Assembly (NCBI RefSeq): GCF_009827435.1
Contig: NZ_WTYM01000046.1
Coordinates: forward strand, 1-64,000
Length of the DNA stretch: 64,000 nucleotides
Direction: 5' to 3'
From: Croceibacterium salegens
GTDB lineage: Bacteria; Pseudomonadota; Alphaproteobacteria; Sphingomonadales; Sphingomonadaceae
Part shown: one piece after another, positions 26,850 to 36,904 of the stretch
How the letters are laid out: every line of letters begins with the position of its first letter
Numbering within the stretch: the stretch's first letter is position 1
The notes under the pieces: model-generated
What the model saw: only the letters and a program-made list of their open reading frames with translations
Databases searched by the model: none
What the model was told of the DNA's origin: nothing
Program-made: the position numbers and the translations under genes

Positions 26850-28949
26850 TCAGCCGGCCGCGAGGGCGGCCAGCAGCAGCAGTGCGACGATGTTGGTGAT
26901 CTTGATCATCGGGTTGACGGCTGGACCGGCGGTATCCTTGTAGGGATCGCCGACCGTATCGCCGGTCACCGCGGCCTTGTGGGCTTCGGAGCCCTTGCCG
27001 CCGTGGTTGCCGTCTTCGATGTACTTCTTGGCGTTGTCCCACGCACCGCCGCCGGCGGTCATGGACAGCGCGACGAACAAGCCGCCGACGATCACTCCGA
27101 GCAGCAGCGCGCCGAGTGCGGCGAAGCCGTTCTCCTGGCCCGCGATCGCGGTGATCACGAAGTACACCACGATCGGGGCCAGCACCGGCAGCATCGAGGG
27201 GATGATCATCTCCTTGATGGCGGCCTTGGTGACGAGGTCGACGGTCTTGGCGTAGTTCGGTTTGCTTGTTCCGGCCATGATGCCCGGGTCATTGGCGAAC
27301 TGGTCGCGCACGTCGATGACAACGTCACCGGCCGCGCGGCCGACGGCGGTCATGCCCATCGAACCGAACAGGTACGGGAGCAGTGCACCGAGCAGCAGGC
27401 CGACGATGACGTAGGGGTTCTCAAGGCTGAAGTTGACGTTCAGCGTCGGGAAGAACTCCCTGAGGTCGGTGGTGTAGGCGGCGAAAAGCACCAGCGCGGC
27501 GAGGCCGGCCGATCCGATCGCGTAGCCCTTGGTCACCGCCTTCGTGGTGTTGCCGACCGCGTCGAGCAGATCGGTCTTCTCACGAACGCTGTCATCGAGA
27601 CCGGCCATTTCGGCGATGCCGCCGGCGTTGTCCGTCACCGGGCCGTAGGCATCGAGCGCCACTACCATGCCGGCCAGCGCCAGCATCGCAGTCGCCGCGT
27701 AGGCAATGCCGATCAGGCCCGCCAACTGGTAGGCGATCATGATGCCGGCAACGATCACCAGCGTCGGCAGGGCTGTCGATTCAAGCGAAATCGCGAGGCC
27801 CTGGATGACGTTGGTGCCGTGGCCGGTCTCGCTCGCCTTGGCGATCGAGCGGACCGGGCGGAAGCCAGTGCCGGTGTAGTATTCGGTGATCCAGATGATC
27901 AGGCCGGTGATGACCAGGCCGAGCAGCGAACACCAGAACAGGTCCATTCCGGTGAAGGCCGTGACCTCGCCGCCGCCGATTACGGCGTTCATGTCGCCGA
28001 GCGCGTAGGTCATGACGAACCAGATAAGCGGGATCGAGAGGACCGCGGTGAGCAGGAAGCCCTTGTACATCGCGCCCATCACGTTGGTACCGCCGCCGAG
28101 GCGGACCGCGTAGGTGCCGATGATAGAGGTTACGATGCACGCGCCGCCGATCAGCAGCGGCAGGCTCATCATCGGCATCAGCAGGTCACCGAGGCCCTTC
28201 AACAGCAGCGCGGTGAGCACCATGGTCGCACCAACAGTGACGACGTAGGTTTCAAACAGGTCGGCGGCCATGCCGGCGCAGTCGCCGACGTTGTCGCCCA
28301 CGTTGTCGGCGATGACCGCCGGGTTGCGGGGGTCGTCTTCCGGTATGCCCGCCTCGACCTTGCCGACGAGGTCGGCGCCAACGTCGGCCGCCTTGGTGAA
28401 GATACCGCCACCGAGACGCGCGAAGATCGAGATCAGCGAGGCACCGAAGGCCAGCGCGGTCAGAGCTTCGATCACGACGCGGTCGTTGGCGGCAAAGCCC
28501 ATCGAATGCGTCAGGATGTAGAAGAACACCGCGATGGCGAGCAGCGCGAGGCCGGCCACGAGCATGCCGGTGATGGCCCCGGCGCGGAACGCCATGGTCA
28601 GGCCCTGCTGTAGGCCCTGCGAAGCCGCTTGAGCCGTTCGCACGTTGGAACGTACCGAGATGTTCATGCCGATGAACCCGGCGACGCCCGAAAGCACTGC
28701 GCCGAGCACGAAGCCGGAAGCGCTGATCGGGCCGAGGAAAATCGCGACTAGAACCGCGACGACCACGCCGACGATGCCGATCGTCGTGTACTGACGCTTG
28801 AGGTAGGCCTGAGCGCCTTCCTGGATCGCCGCGGCGATTTCCTGCATCTTTTCGGAACCGGCGCTCGAACCGAGCACCTGCCGGCTGGTAAAGAAGCCGT
28901 AGACGACTGCCAGCAGGCCAAGAACAATAGCAATGACTATGAGGTCCAT
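26850..28949 (-). CDS. hppA: Proton-translocating pyrophosphatase
   Basis: 699 aa, about 15-16 membrane helices. Hydrolyses PPi to pump H+ (or Na+). Signatures: [47 protein letters not shown], and [19 protein letters not shown]. Near the end [16 protein letters not shown] and [21 protein letters not shown] complete the active site. ATG at 28949 is chosen because the first helix ([19 protein letters not shown]) follows directly. The residue usually marking K+-independence was not examined. Confidence 0.95.
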   Translation of the reverse strand: MDLIVIAIVLGLLAVVYGFFTSRQVLGSSAGSEKMQEIAAAIQEGAQAYLKRQYTTIGIVGVVVAVLVAIFLGPISASGFVLGAVLSGVAGFIGMNISVRSNVRTAQAASQGLQQGLTMAFRAGAITGMLVAGLALLAIAVFFYILTHSMGFAANDRVVIEALTALAFGASLISIFARLGGGIFTKAADVGADLVGKVEAGIPEDDPRNPAVIADNVGDNVGDCAGMAADLFETYVVTVGATMVLTALLLKGLGDLLMPMMSLPLLIGGACIVTSIIGTYAVRLGGGTNVMGAMYKGFLLTAVLSIPLIWFVMTYALGDMNAVIGGGEVTAFTGMDLFWCSLLGLVITGLIIWITEYYTGTGFRPVRSIAKASETGHGTNVIQGLAISLESTALPTLVIVAGIMIAYQLAGLIGIAYAATAMLALAGMVVALDAYGPVTDNAGGIAEMAGLDDSVREKTDLLDAVGNTTKAVTKGYAIGSAGLAALVLFAAYTTDLREFFPTLNVNFSLENPYVIVGLLLGALLPYLFGSMGMTAVGRAAGDVVIDVRDQFANDPGIMAGTSKPNYAKTVDLVTKAAIKEMIIPSMLPVLAPIVVYFVITAIAGQENGFAALGALLLGVIVGGLFVALSMTAGGGAWDNAKKYIEDGNHGGKGSEAHKAAVTGDTVGDPYKDTAGPAVNPMIKITNIVALLLLAALAAG

Positions 28950-29197
28950 GTGGTGACCTTCCCCCTCTAATTCTCCCAAAGGCCGCCCAAACACCGCGCG
29001 GGCGCGGGACGATGGGGTTGGCTATAGGCCGCCCGTGCGCGGCGCAAGTCCCAATCTGGAGATTTCCCTGCCCAGTCCGGGACACCTCCCGGAGCCACCC
29101 GGCGCAAGTGTCCCGACGGCAACAACCGGCGTGCCGAAATCTGACAGAAATTCAGACGATATTGCGGGATTCGATAGTTTATTTTACGTAAACACCC

Positions 29198-29395
29198 ATG
29201 GGTGCGTTGGTTATCCGGAAACTGCTCTTGTGGATGCCGTTCCTGTTCGGGATCGGCTTCATCGCGCCATTGACGGCGCAGACCATGGACTACTGGAATA
29301 TTAGCGCGCCGTTCGGCCTGTCTTCGCTCGTATTCGGATTGATCCTTGGCGGGGCCTGGGGGCTCTACGCCAACATCAAGGGCCGCTGGGTCTGA
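29198..29395 (+). CDS. Small two-helix membrane protein coupled to desaturase
   Basis: 65 aa. Two hydrophobic segments (LLLWMPFLFGIGFIAPLTAQ and LSSLVFGLILGGAWGLYANI) and a basic end (KGRWV). Its TGA overlaps the ATG of the desaturase gene (TGATG at 29393-29397), so translation is likely coupled. There is no clear ribosome site; a TTTACGTAAA palindrome lies just upstream at 29183-29192. Possibly an accessory subunit; that is inference. Confidence 0.6.
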   Translation: MGALVIRKLLLWMPFLFGIGFIAPLTAQTMDYWNISAPFGLSSLVFGLILGGAWGLYANIKGRWV

Positions 29396-30408
29396 TGGAT
29401 CGTCCGATCGACGATCTCACCCGCGAGGAGACGCACGATGACCTGCCGCTGGGCGGCGAAGCGGGGCTGATCGAAGGCGGTGTCGAAAGCGGTGCTGCCG
29501 ACCGTTCGGCCTTCGAATGGCGCAAGGCGCCCGAACTTGACCGGCACGTCCGCATCCGCCTGCGCAAGGACGAGCGGGAAATCGCCGCGCGCTGGATGGC
29601 CGATCCGAAGCAGATGCGCATCTACACCGTGGTGACGCTGGGCTGCTTCGCCTTTTGGGTCGCGCTGTTCCCGCTGTGCATGATGGACATCGTGCCGCTG
29701 TGGTTCGGCTTCGCCTTCAGCACCTTCATAGCCGCGGTCGGCTACGTGCCGAGCCACGAGGCTATGCACCACAACATCGGTCGCCTCGGCACGAAGTACC
29801 ACTTCTGGAACGAGGCGGTCGGCCAGGTGGCGACGCTGATCCTGATCTTCCCGTTCTCGATGGCGCGGCTGATGCACATGCATCACCACTACCATTGCAA
29901 CCACCCGGAGAACGACCCCGACTACACCGACGGGGCGGACAACTGGTGGAAGGCGTGGATCAAGACCTGGCTCAACCGCCAGCCCGGCGCCGACGGATCG
30001 ATCCACCACTACAAGCGCTGCCTCGAACGCATCGGCACGCCCGAGGCGCACATCGCCCTGCGCGACACGATGCTGCTGCAGCTCGGTTCGATGTTCTTCA
30101 TGTTCGCGCTGTGCTGGTCAGGCTATGCCTTCGAAGCCGCATTCCTGTTCTGGCTGCCGCGGCACCTCGGCCTCAGCTACATCCGCTACTGGCTGAGCTG
30201 GGCTCCGCACCATCCTCGCGACGGGCTCGACCGCTACACCAACACCCGCGTGTTCAGGACCTGGGTCGGGCACTGGATGTCGCTCGGCATGCAGTACCAC
30301 ATCGTCCACCACCTCTATCCGGGCATCCCCAACCACGCGACAAAGTACGCGTATTACGAGATGAAACCGATCCTCGAGGCGCGCGGGGTCGACTGCACCC
30401 CGCTCTAG
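29395..30408 (+). CDS. Membrane fatty-acid desaturase/carotenoid oxygenase family protein
   Basis: 337 aa di-iron membrane enzyme. His boxes: HEAMHH (about 122-127), HMHHHYHCNHPENDPDY (about 160-176) and QYHIVHHLYPGIPNH near the end. Several hydrophobic helices (YTVVTLGCFAFWVALFPL, LGSMFFMFALCWSGYAF). The HxxHH..DPD arrangement is shared by fatty-acid desaturases and by carotenoid ketolases/hydroxylases; no crt genes adjoin, so the substrate is left open. The stop shares the sequence CTAG with the convergent thiL stop. Confidence 0.78.
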   Translation: MDRPIDDLTREETHDDLPLGGEAGLIEGGVESGAADRSAFEWRKAPELDRHVRIRLRKDEREIAARWMADPKQMRIYTVVTLGCFAFWVALFPLCMMDIVPLWFGFAFSTFIAAVGYVPSHEAMHHNIGRLGTKYHFWNEAVGQVATLILIFPFSMARLMHMHHHYHCNHPENDPDYTDGADNWWKAWIKTWLNRQPGADGSIHHYKRCLERIGTPEAHIALRDTMLLQLGSMFFMFALCWSGYAFEAAFLFWLPRHLGLSYIRYWLSWAPHHPRDGLDRYTNTRVFRTWVGHWMSLGMQYHIVHHLYPGIPNHATKYAYYEMKPILEARGVDCTPL

Positions 30409-31277
30409 GTACCGTGCATCCAGCCGAGCTCGCCTTCGGGCTCGTTTCCGTCGAGCAGTAGACCAGTCGATCCGGCTTCCAAGACCTTGCCGATGCGTGT
30501 CGCCTTGACCGGCGGTTTGACGCCTTCCGGCAGGGTGAACAGAAGCTCGTAATCGTCGCCCCAGCGCAATGCGTAGTGCAGCCGCCCGATGTGCGTTGCG
30601 AGCGGGATCGCCTTGCTGTCGAGCGAAAGCGTGACGCCGCTCGCCTCGGCAATGCGGGAGGAGTCGAGCAGAAGGCCGTCCGAGACATCCATCATCGCGG
30701 TTACCAGCGGGGCCAGCGCCTCGCCCTCGGCCAGACGTGCCATGGGCCGGCGATAGGCGGTGCTGTCGGCCCCGGTCTTGTCGCGAAGGGCCTCGAAGCC
30801 GAGCATCGCCGCGCCGATCTCGCCAGTAACCCAGATCGCGTCCCCCGCCCGCGCCCCGGAGCGCGACGGCACGGGGCGATGCGTTGCTCGCCCGACCGCC
30901 GTCAGGCCCCAGGCGCGGCGCCCCTCTCCCGCGACGGTATCTCCGCCGAGCAGCGGGACGCCGTAGTGGTTGAGGACGTCATGGAGGCCGGCCAGGAACC
31001 GGTCGTCACGATCGCCGAGCATGTGGCCGAGCAGGACGCCGAGCGGACGCGCGCCCTTCGCGGCGAGGTCCGAAAGGTTCACGGCGACAAGTTTCCAGGC
31101 GATGTCCGCCGGATCGGCTCCGTCGAACACATGAACACCCTCAACCAGCATGTCATGGGTCAGAACAAGCGCTTCATTGCCAAGTTCGATGACCGCGCAA
31201 TCGTCGGCAAGGCCGCGCGCGGCGGGATCGTAGACGAGATGCCGAAGGGCAGCGACGAAGGCGGCTTCCCCTTTCAT
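30405..31277 (-). CDS. thiL: Thiamine-monophosphate kinase
   Basis: 290 aa, last step of thiamine diphosphate synthesis. AIR-synthase-like fold motifs: GLADDCAVIELG, LTHDMLVEGVHV, AVNLSDLAAKGARPLGVLLG, LLGGDTV, MDVSDGLLLDSSRIAEASG and WGDDYELLFTLP. In alphaproteobacteria it normally follows nusB; here a divergent nuclease gene intervenes. Confidence 0.94.
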   Translation of the reverse strand: MKGEAAFVAALRHLVYDPAARGLADDCAVIELGNEALVLTHDMLVEGVHVFDGADPADIAWKLVAVNLSDLAAKGARPLGVLLGHMLGDRDDRFLAGLHDVLNHYGVPLLGGDTVAGEGRRAWGLTAVGRATHRPVPSRSGARAGDAIWVTGEIGAAMLGFEALRDKTGADSTAYRRPMARLAEGEALAPLVTAMMDVSDGLLLDSSRIAEASGVTLSLDSKAIPLATHIGRLHYALRWGDDYELLFTLPEGVKPPVKATRIGKVLEAGSTGLLLDGNEPEGELGWMHGT

Positions 31278-31334
31278 CGCCGGGTCATTCCGCCTAGCGA
31301 AAAGGTCAAGTCAGCTGCTTCGGGATTCGCCTGC

Positions 31335-32174
31335 ATGAAACGCTTCGCAACCCTTCTTGCCGTGTCCGGCCTTGCCCTCGGCGCGGCGCCCGGCGCTGCC
31401 TGGGGGCCGACCGGCCATCGCATCGTCGCACAGATAGCGCAGGACAACGTCAGCGGCCAGACGCGGGCGCGGATCGAGCAGATTCTTGGCCATGAGCAAT
31501 TGCCCGAAGGCGCGACCTGGCCCGACGAGCAACGATCGAGCCCGGACGTGTTCCTGAACAAGACGACATATCCCTGGCACTTCGTCACCCTGGCGCAACC
31601 GAACGAGGCGGCAGAAGACCTCGTCCACCCGCCCGAGGGCGATGCCGTCACCGCGATCGAACGATTTACCCGGACGCTGAGGGATCCCGCGGCGTCGCAA
31701 GGGGACAAGGCCGTTGCCCTGCGCTTCCTCGTCCACATCATCGGTGATCTCCACCAGCCGCTGCACGTCGGCAAGGACGGCGACCGCGGTGGCAACGACG
31801 TCAAGGTCCTGTGGCTGGACTTCCCCGTCCAGAAGAACTTGCACTGGGTGTGGGACGAAGGGATGATCGAGAAGCAGGGCCTCAGCTTCACCGAATACGC
31901 CGACCGCCTTGAAGCGCGCATGACGCCGCAGCAGGCCATCGACTGGTGGACCATCGACCCAAATGCGTGGATGGACGAGAGCATCTCCATCCGCAACCGG
32001 CTCTATCCCGAGCCGAGCGACAAGTACGGTGACGGAACCGTCGAAAACCCGTTCAAGCTCGAATACCACTACATCTACGACTGGAACCCGACGATGGAGC
32101 AGCGCCTGCAGCAGGCCGGAATCCGCACCGCGGCCTATCTCGACTGGGTGTTCGCCGGACCGTCAACCAATTGA
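31335..32174 (+). CDS. S1/P1 nuclease family protein, exported
   Basis: 279 aa. Signal peptide MKRFATLLAVSGLALGAAPGAA, then mature WGPTGHRIVAQIAQ: the N-terminal Trp and the His ligate zinc in this family. Further ligands in HFVTL, LRFLVHIIGDLHQPLHVG (HxxxD..H) and NLHWVWDEGMI. It would degrade RNA and single-stranded DNA in the periplasm or medium for phosphate or nucleotide scavenging. It sits between thiL and nusB on the opposite strand. Confidence 0.9.
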   Translation: MKRFATLLAVSGLALGAAPGAAWGPTGHRIVAQIAQDNVSGQTRARIEQILGHEQLPEGATWPDEQRSSPDVFLNKTTYPWHFVTLAQPNEAAEDLVHPPEGDAVTAIERFTRTLRDPAASQGDKAVALRFLVHIIGDLHQPLHVGKDGDRGGNDVKVLWLDFPVQKNLHWVWDEGMIEKQGLSFTEYADRLEARMTPQQAIDWWTIDPNAWMDESISIRNRLYPEPSDKYGDGTVENPFKLEYHYIYDWNPTMEQRLQQAGIRTAAYLDWVFAGPSTN

Positions 32175-32177
32175 TTT

Positions 32178-32262
32178 CGTCATTGCGAGGGACCGCAGGT
32201 CCCGCGGCAATCCAGTGCGGCTGTGTGCAGCCCCGGATTGCTTCGCTATGCTCGCAATGAGG
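32178..32262. repeat. Dispersed inverted-ended repeat, copy 2
   Basis: About 85 bp from CGTCATTGCGAG to CTCGCAATGAGG, containing GGCAATCCAG and CGGATTGC. Shorter than the other two copies and lacking their CCCCGGAACAAG hairpin. Lies between the 3' ends of the nuclease and nusB genes. Confidence 0.7.
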
Positions 32263-32269
32263 ATCGAAG

Positions 32270-32716
32270 TCAGGTCCGAACGGCCTTCGCCACCTTGTCG
32301 AGCACCCCGTTGACGAACTTTGCCTCGCGCTCGTCGAAGAAGGCGTGGGCCACATCGACATATTCGCTGATCGCCGTGCCGACCGGCACGTCGGCGCGCG
32401 CCATCAGTTCGTAGGACCCGGCGCGCAGGATCTGCAGGAGGGTGCGGTCGAGGCGGGCGAGGCTCCAGCCCTCGGCCAGCCGCGCTTCGAGAAGCGCGTC
32501 GATCTCGTCGCCGCGGGCCAGCGTGCCGCTGACGAGATCGTCGAAGAAATCGACGTCGGCATCGGCATACTGGTCCTCGTCGATTTCGCGGCCGAGGCGG
32601 TGCTGGTGAAATTCGTTGAGCAGCTTCGCCAGCGCTGTGCCTTCCATGCACTGCTGGTAAAGCGCCTGTACTGCGGCCAGCCGGGCGGCGGAGCGGGATT
32701 GGGCGCGACCGCTCAT
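32270..32716 (-). CDS. nusB: Transcription antitermination factor NusB
   Basis: 148 aa, all-helical. SRSAARLAAVQALYQQCMEG at the start, LDRTLLQILRAGSYELMARADVPVGTAISEYVDVAHAF and EREAKFVNGVLDKVAKAVR at the end match the family. Acts with NusE at boxA of rRNA leaders. ATG overlaps the hisD stop (ATGA). Confidence 0.94.
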   Translation of the reverse strand: MSGRAQSRSAARLAAVQALYQQCMEGTALAKLLNEFHQHRLGREIDEDQYADADVDFFDDLVSGTLARGDEIDALLEARLAEGWSLARLDRTLLQILRAGSYELMARADVPVGTAISEYVDVAHAFFDEREAKFVNGVLDKVAKAVRT

Positions 32717-34005
32717 GACAGGCGCAACCGGACAGAATTGGCGTGCGCAGGAAGCCCCTCGGCCTCGGCAAGGGCAATGGCAGCGGGTCCGATCGCCGCC
32801 AGCCCGGCCTCGCCCATCTCGATGAAGCTGGTGCGCTTCATGAAATCGAGCACCGACAGGCCACTGGCGAAGCGGGCGCGGCGCCCGGTCGGCAGGACAT
32901 GGTTGGGGCCAGCGACGTAATCGCCAACCGCCTCGGGCGTGTGCCGTCCGAAAAACACGCTACCGGCGTGGCGGAGCTGGCCGAACATCGCCTCGGGTTC
33001 GTCGATCGCCAGTTCGACGTGCTCGGCGGCCAGCCGATTGGCCAGCGCCGGAGCCTCTGCAAGGTCGGGTACGACGATCATGACGCCGTGTTCGTCCCAG
33101 CTCGAGCGGGCGACGCGCTTGGTCGAGAGCATCGAACACTGCACGTCGATCCGGTCCTCGACCTGCTCGGCGAACTCGGCATCGTCGGTGATCAGGATCG
33201 ACTGGCTCGACGGGTCGTGTTCGGCCTGGCTCAGCAGGTCGGCGGCAATCCAGTCGGGATCGTTCCTGCCATCGGCGATGACGAGGATCTCGCTCGGCCC
33301 GGCGACCATGTCGATCCCGACCATGCCGTAAAGCTGGCGCTTGGCCTCCGCGACAAAGGCATTGCCCGGGCCGGTGACGACGTCCACCGGCGCGATGCGA
33401 TCGGTGCCGTATGCCAGCGCGCCAACCGCCTGGGCGCCGCCGACGCGCCAGATTTCCTCGATTCCCACGAGGTGCGCGGCGGCGAGGACGAGCGGGTTTA
33501 TTTCACCCTTCGGTGTCGGCGTCGCAATGACCAGCCGTCCCACCCCGGCAACCTTGGCGGGTATGGCATTCATCAGCAGCGAAGAAGGGTAGGCCGCGCG
33601 CCCGCCGGGGACGTAGAGCCCGGCTGCGTCCACAGGCCGCCACTTCGCGCCGAGCCGCACCCCGGCATCGTCGGTGTAGTCGCGATCGCCGGGAAGCTGG
33701 ACTTCGTGGTAGGAGCGGATCCGCGCGGCGGCGAGTTCGAGCGCGTCGCGCAGCTTGCCGTCGAGCGCCTTGAACGCCGCTTCGCAATCCTCGGGCGCGA
33801 TGCGCCAGGTCGCCTGGTCGTCGGTCAGGAAATAGTTGTCGTAACGCGCCGACAGCTCGCGAAGCGCCTCGTCGCCGCGGCTGCGGACCTTTTCGAGGAT
33901 GTCGGTGACGGTGCGGGCAACGTTCTCGCCGCTCTCGCGACGATCCTCGACCAGCCTTTCGAACTTCTTCGCGAAATCGGCGTCGGTGCTGTCGAGACGG
34001 AGCAT
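32713..34005 (-). CDS. hisD: Histidinol dehydrogenase
   Basis: 430 aa, zinc enzyme converting histidinol to histidine. Motifs: VPGGRAAYPSSLLMNAIPAKVAGV, VGGAQAVGALAYGTDRIAPVDVVTGPGNAFVAEAKR, GPSEILVIAD and SQAEHDPSSQSILIT (catalytic-region His/Gln), and GPNHVLPTGRRARFASGLSVLDFMKR. One-base overlap with hisG, so hisG-hisD-nusB form an operon. Confidence 0.96.
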   Translation of the reverse strand: MLRLDSTDADFAKKFERLVEDRRESGENVARTVTDILEKVRSRGDEALRELSARYDNYFLTDDQATWRIAPEDCEAAFKALDGKLRDALELAAARIRSYHEVQLPGDRDYTDDAGVRLGAKWRPVDAAGLYVPGGRAAYPSSLLMNAIPAKVAGVGRLVIATPTPKGEINPLVLAAAHLVGIEEIWRVGGAQAVGALAYGTDRIAPVDVVTGPGNAFVAEAKRQLYGMVGIDMVAGPSEILVIADGRNDPDWIAADLLSQAEHDPSSQSILITDDAEFAEQVEDRIDVQCSMLSTKRVARSSWDEHGVMIVVPDLAEAPALANRLAAEHVELAIDEPEAMFGQLRHAGSVFFGRHTPEAVGDYVAGPNHVLPTGRRARFASGLSVLDFMKRTSFIEMGEAGLAAIGPAAIALAEAEGLPAHANSVRLRLS

Positions 34006-34661
34006 CAGGCGGCCTTCACCGATACCTTGTCACGGAACTTCTCGACCAGTGCCGCGACGCGCGGGTCGGTCTTGAGCGCGGCGCGGTTGACGATGAGCCG
34101 GGCCGAAATGTCCATGATCGTCTCCACCTCAACCAGGCCATTGTCCTTGAGCGTGCGGCCGCTCGAGACGAGATCGACGATCTGGCCGGCAAGCCCCAGT
34201 CCCGGCGCAAGCTCCATCGCACCGTTCAGCTTGATGCACTCTGCCTGCACGCCCTTGCTTTCGAACCAGCGCTTGGTCAGGTGCGGGTACTTGGTGGCAA
34301 CGCGGATGTGGCTGGCGTTGCCCGGATTGTATCGCGCCGCGTCCTTCGGTTCGGCGAGCGCCAGCCGGCAATGGCCGATGTCGAGATCGACGGGGGCGTA
34401 AAGCTCCGAAAACTCGAACTCCTCGATCACGTCCGACCCGACGATCCCGGCCTGCGCCGCACCGAAGGCGACGAAAGTGGCCACGTCGAAAGCACGCACC
34501 CGGATGAGCCGCGCCGCCCCGTCCTCGCAAGCGAACGAGAGCGCGCGGTTGCCCTTGTCGTGAAACGCGCTTTCCGGCACGAGGCCGGCGCGCGCCATCA
34601 CGGGCAGCGCCTCGTCGAGTATGCGCCCCTTGGGCACGGCGAAGGTCAGCGGTTCGGCCAT
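34005..34661 (-). CDS. hisG: ATP phosphoribosyltransferase, short form
   Basis: 218 aa, first step of histidine synthesis. [33 protein letters not shown] and [19 protein letters not shown] are diagnostic. The length shows the short HisG form, which lacks the C-terminal regulatory domain and needs the partner HisZ; hisZ is not in the window. ATG at 34661 set by homology. Confidence 0.95.
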   Translation of the reverse strand: MAEPLTFAVPKGRILDEALPVMARAGLVPESAFHDKGNRALSFACEDGAARLIRVRAFDVATFVAFGAAQAGIVGSDVIEEFEFSELYAPVDLDIGHCRLALAEPKDAARYNPGNASHIRVATKYPHLTKRWFESKGVQAECIKLNGAMELAPGLGLAGQIVDLVSSGRTLKDNGLVEVETIMDISARLIVNRAALKTDPRVAALVEKFRDKVSVKAA

Positions 34662-34703
34662 CGAGGGCGCAGATAGAGAGCAGCACAGGAAAGGGCAACG
34701 CCA

Positions 34704-35768
34704 ATGGCTGACAAGCCGGTTATGGAAATTGCCGACGTACGCGAGGCAATCGACTGGCAGGCGACCCACAGCGAAAAGGCCGGCGCGCCATGCACCGGCC
34801 GGGTTATCCGCGCCGAACTGGCGATCCTCGACACCGATACCGCTACCGGGCGACGCATGGCCAACTGGCACGGCCTGTCCGTGGCCGACGCCATGCCGCT
34901 GCGCATTGCCGGCGGCCTGCACTGGCTTTTCCTCACCGGCGAGGACCGGCGGCTCGAGCCCGTTTACGCCGGGCTGCTGACCGACCAGGGGACAATCGAC
35001 GCCATCGTCGCGGACATGGCGGTGAAGTACGACGCCCGGCTGATGCCGTGGCTCGACGGCCCGCCACAGACCAACGAGGCCGGCCGGTCCGCCAGCGTAA
35101 TGGCAGGTTTGCTGTGGCTGTCGGGAGAGCTCGGGCCCAAGTTCGAGCTCAACGAGATCGGCGCCAGTGCGGGCGTCAACACGATGATGGGGCGCTATCG
35201 TTACGACCTCGGCGGGACCACGGCGGGGCCGAGCCTGTCACGGATGAAGATTGCCCCGGAATGGCGCGGCGCGCCGCCGCCGCAGAACCCGGTCGAGATA
35301 ACCGCCGTGCGAGGTTGCGACCTGACTCCGATCGACCTGACCGATCCCGACCGGGCGCTGCGGCTCAAGGCCTACGTCTGGGCCGATGCGACCGAGCGCA
35401 TGGCACGGCTCGATACCGCCATCGCCATGGCCCGGCAGGCCGCGCCGGACCTTGTGAAACAGGACGCGGTCGAGTTCGTGCGCGAGATGCTCGCACGCCC
35501 GCAGGAAGAGGGCGTCACCCGCGTGCTGTTCCACACGGTGATGTGGCAATACCTGCCCGATGCCTCGAAGGAGGCGATCAGCGAGATGATGGAGGCCGCA
35601 GGCACGGCAGGCGAGCCGACCCGGCCGCTGGCGTGGATATCGCTCGAAACAAACCGCGCGACCTTCGCCCACGAACTGCACGTCCGGTACTGGCCGGGTG
35701 GAGAGCAGGCGGTGCAGCTGACCACGGCCCATCCGCACGGCGCATGGGTCGAATGGCTTGGCGGCTAA
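34704..35768 (+). CDS. DUF2332 family protein
   Basis: 354 aa. Matches the DUF2332 pattern: [60 protein letters not shown], and [12 protein letters not shown] with [22 protein letters not shown] near the end. Function unknown; possibly methyltransferase-like by fold, unproven. Divergent from the his operon with a 42-bp gap. Confidence 0.85.
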   Translation: MADKPVMEIADVREAIDWQATHSEKAGAPCTGRVIRAELAILDTDTATGRRMANWHGLSVADAMPLRIAGGLHWLFLTGEDRRLEPVYAGLLTDQGTIDAIVADMAVKYDARLMPWLDGPPQTNEAGRSASVMAGLLWLSGELGPKFELNEIGASAGVNTMMGRYRYDLGGTTAGPSLSRMKIAPEWRGAPPPQNPVEITAVRGCDLTPIDLTDPDRALRLKAYVWADATERMARLDTAIAMARQAAPDLVKQDAVEFVREMLARPQEEGVTRVLFHTVMWQYLPDASKEAISEMMEAAGTAGEPTRPLAWISLETNRATFAHELHVRYWPGGEQAVQLTTAHPHGAWVEWLGG

Positions 35769-35774
35769 GCCGAA

Positions 35775-35930
35775 CTAGTTCATCCAGAAAGGCTTCCAGG
35801 GACGCTTGCTGTTGCGCGAGCCGCGCGCAAGCCGGCGTTCGTAACGGTGATAGCGGATCGTCAGGATGGACACGCCGATCACCGCGAAGATCAGGATCGC
35901 GGTGAGCACGGAAGCAATTTCATATCGCAT
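35775..35930 (-). CDS. Small single-helix membrane protein, hypothetical
   Basis: 51 aa from ATG 35930 (MRYEIASVLTAILIFAVIGVSILTI), one membrane helix and a strongly basic cytosolic tail (RYHRYERRLARGSRNSKRPWK). Upstream in-frame codons could add 10 residues. No family recognised. Confidence 0.45.
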   Translation of the reverse strand: MRYEIASVLTAILIFAVIGVSILTIRYHRYERRLARGSRNSKRPWKPFWMN

Positions 35931-36019
35931 CGTGGGCCTGCTCTCGAGTTTCGATTTCAATCGTTACCCGGTCGATTACCACGATTTGCTGCGCTGCAAT
36001 AAGTGAATTTCGGATAAGC

Positions 36020-36904
36020 CTAGCATCGTTGGAGAAAGTCCTCCATCGCGGAATTGACGGCTTCAGGCGCTTCCCACGGCACGAAATGGCCGGATTGCGC
36101 AACCTCGATCACCGTCAAATCCGAGGCCCATTCACCCAATCCGGCGATATTGCAGGTCGGCAGGGCCTCGTCTTCCATGGCCCATACGACCAACGTCGGA
36201 ATGGCGATTTTCGGCAACGGCAAGGTCCGGAAATCGGCAGACAGTTCGTATGTCGCGTCGAGCGGCGGCACCACGACCTGGCTCGCGCGGTACCAGTTGA
36301 GCATGGCGAAGGCGCGTGCTGGATCGGCCCATTCGGCCATCAGCGCGGCGCGCTCATCGTCGGGCATCGGCGAAGGCCGTTCCCAGTCGAGCGCCTTCAG
36401 CAGCACCGGGGCAAGGCCGTATTGCCGCACCAGATCGTCGTTCCCGGGATCGCGAAACACGCGCATGTACTGGCTCGCCTTGCGCTGCACCGGATCGAGC
36501 CAGAGCAGCTTCTGGAAAACCGCCGCGTGCGGCGCATTGGCGATCACCGCGCGCTCGACTCGGGTGCCCTGCCCCATCGCCGCGATCAGCCACGCAATCG
36601 CCCCGCCCCAGTCGTGACCGACGATCGTGAACTTGCCGATGTCCAGCGCATCGGCGAGCTGGAAGACGTCGCCGACCAGCTTTTCGGTCGTGTAATCGCT
36701 CACATCCTGCGGCAGGTCCGAAGCGCCGAAGCCGCGCTGGTCGGGCGCGATGCAGCGGAAACGGTCGGAGAAATGCGCGACCTGGTGGCGCCAGGTGCGG
36801 TGGTTCTCGGGAAAGCCATGCAGGAAGACCAGCGCCGGCGCATCGCGCGGTCCGGTATCCTCGACCGCGAGCGCGATACCCGAAGCGAGTTCGACGCGTT
36901 CCAT
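36020..36904 (-). CDS. Alpha/beta hydrolase, epoxide-hydrolase-like
   Basis: 294 aa. FLHGFPENHRTWRHQ (oxyanion HGxP), PDQRGFGASDLP, nucleophile Asp in VGHDWGGAIAW and C-terminal VEVAQSGHFVPWEAPE (His). Asp nucleophile with the HGFPE motif points to epoxide hydrolase or haloalkane dehalogenase relatives. Its ATG overlaps the pirin stop, making it the last gene of the BolA operon. Confidence 0.85.
   Translation of the reverse strand: MERVELASGIALAVEDTGPRDAPALVFLHGFPENHRTWRHQVAHFSDRFRCIAPDQRGFGASDLPQDVSDYTTEKLVGDVFQLADALDIGKFTIVGHDWGGAIAWLIAAMGQGTRVERAVIANAPHAAVFQKLLWLDPVQRKASQYMRVFRDPGNDDLVRQYGLAPVLLKALDWERPSPMPDDERAALMAEWADPARAFAMLNWYRASQVVVPPLDATYELSADFRTLPLPKIAIPTLVVWAMEDEALPTCNIAGLGEWASDLTVIEVAQSGHFVPWEAPEAVNSAMEDFLQRC

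Noticed and set aside
26979-28613. Plus-strand frame of 544 codons opposite hppA
   Set aside because: Composition is His/Asp/Arg-rich as expected for the complement of a hydrophobic membrane-protein gene; hppA signatures on the other strand are complete.
35920-36102. 60-aa minus-strand frame upstream of the small membrane protein
   Set aside because: It overlaps the start region of the better supported single-helix protein in another frame and has no ribosome site or recognisable motif.
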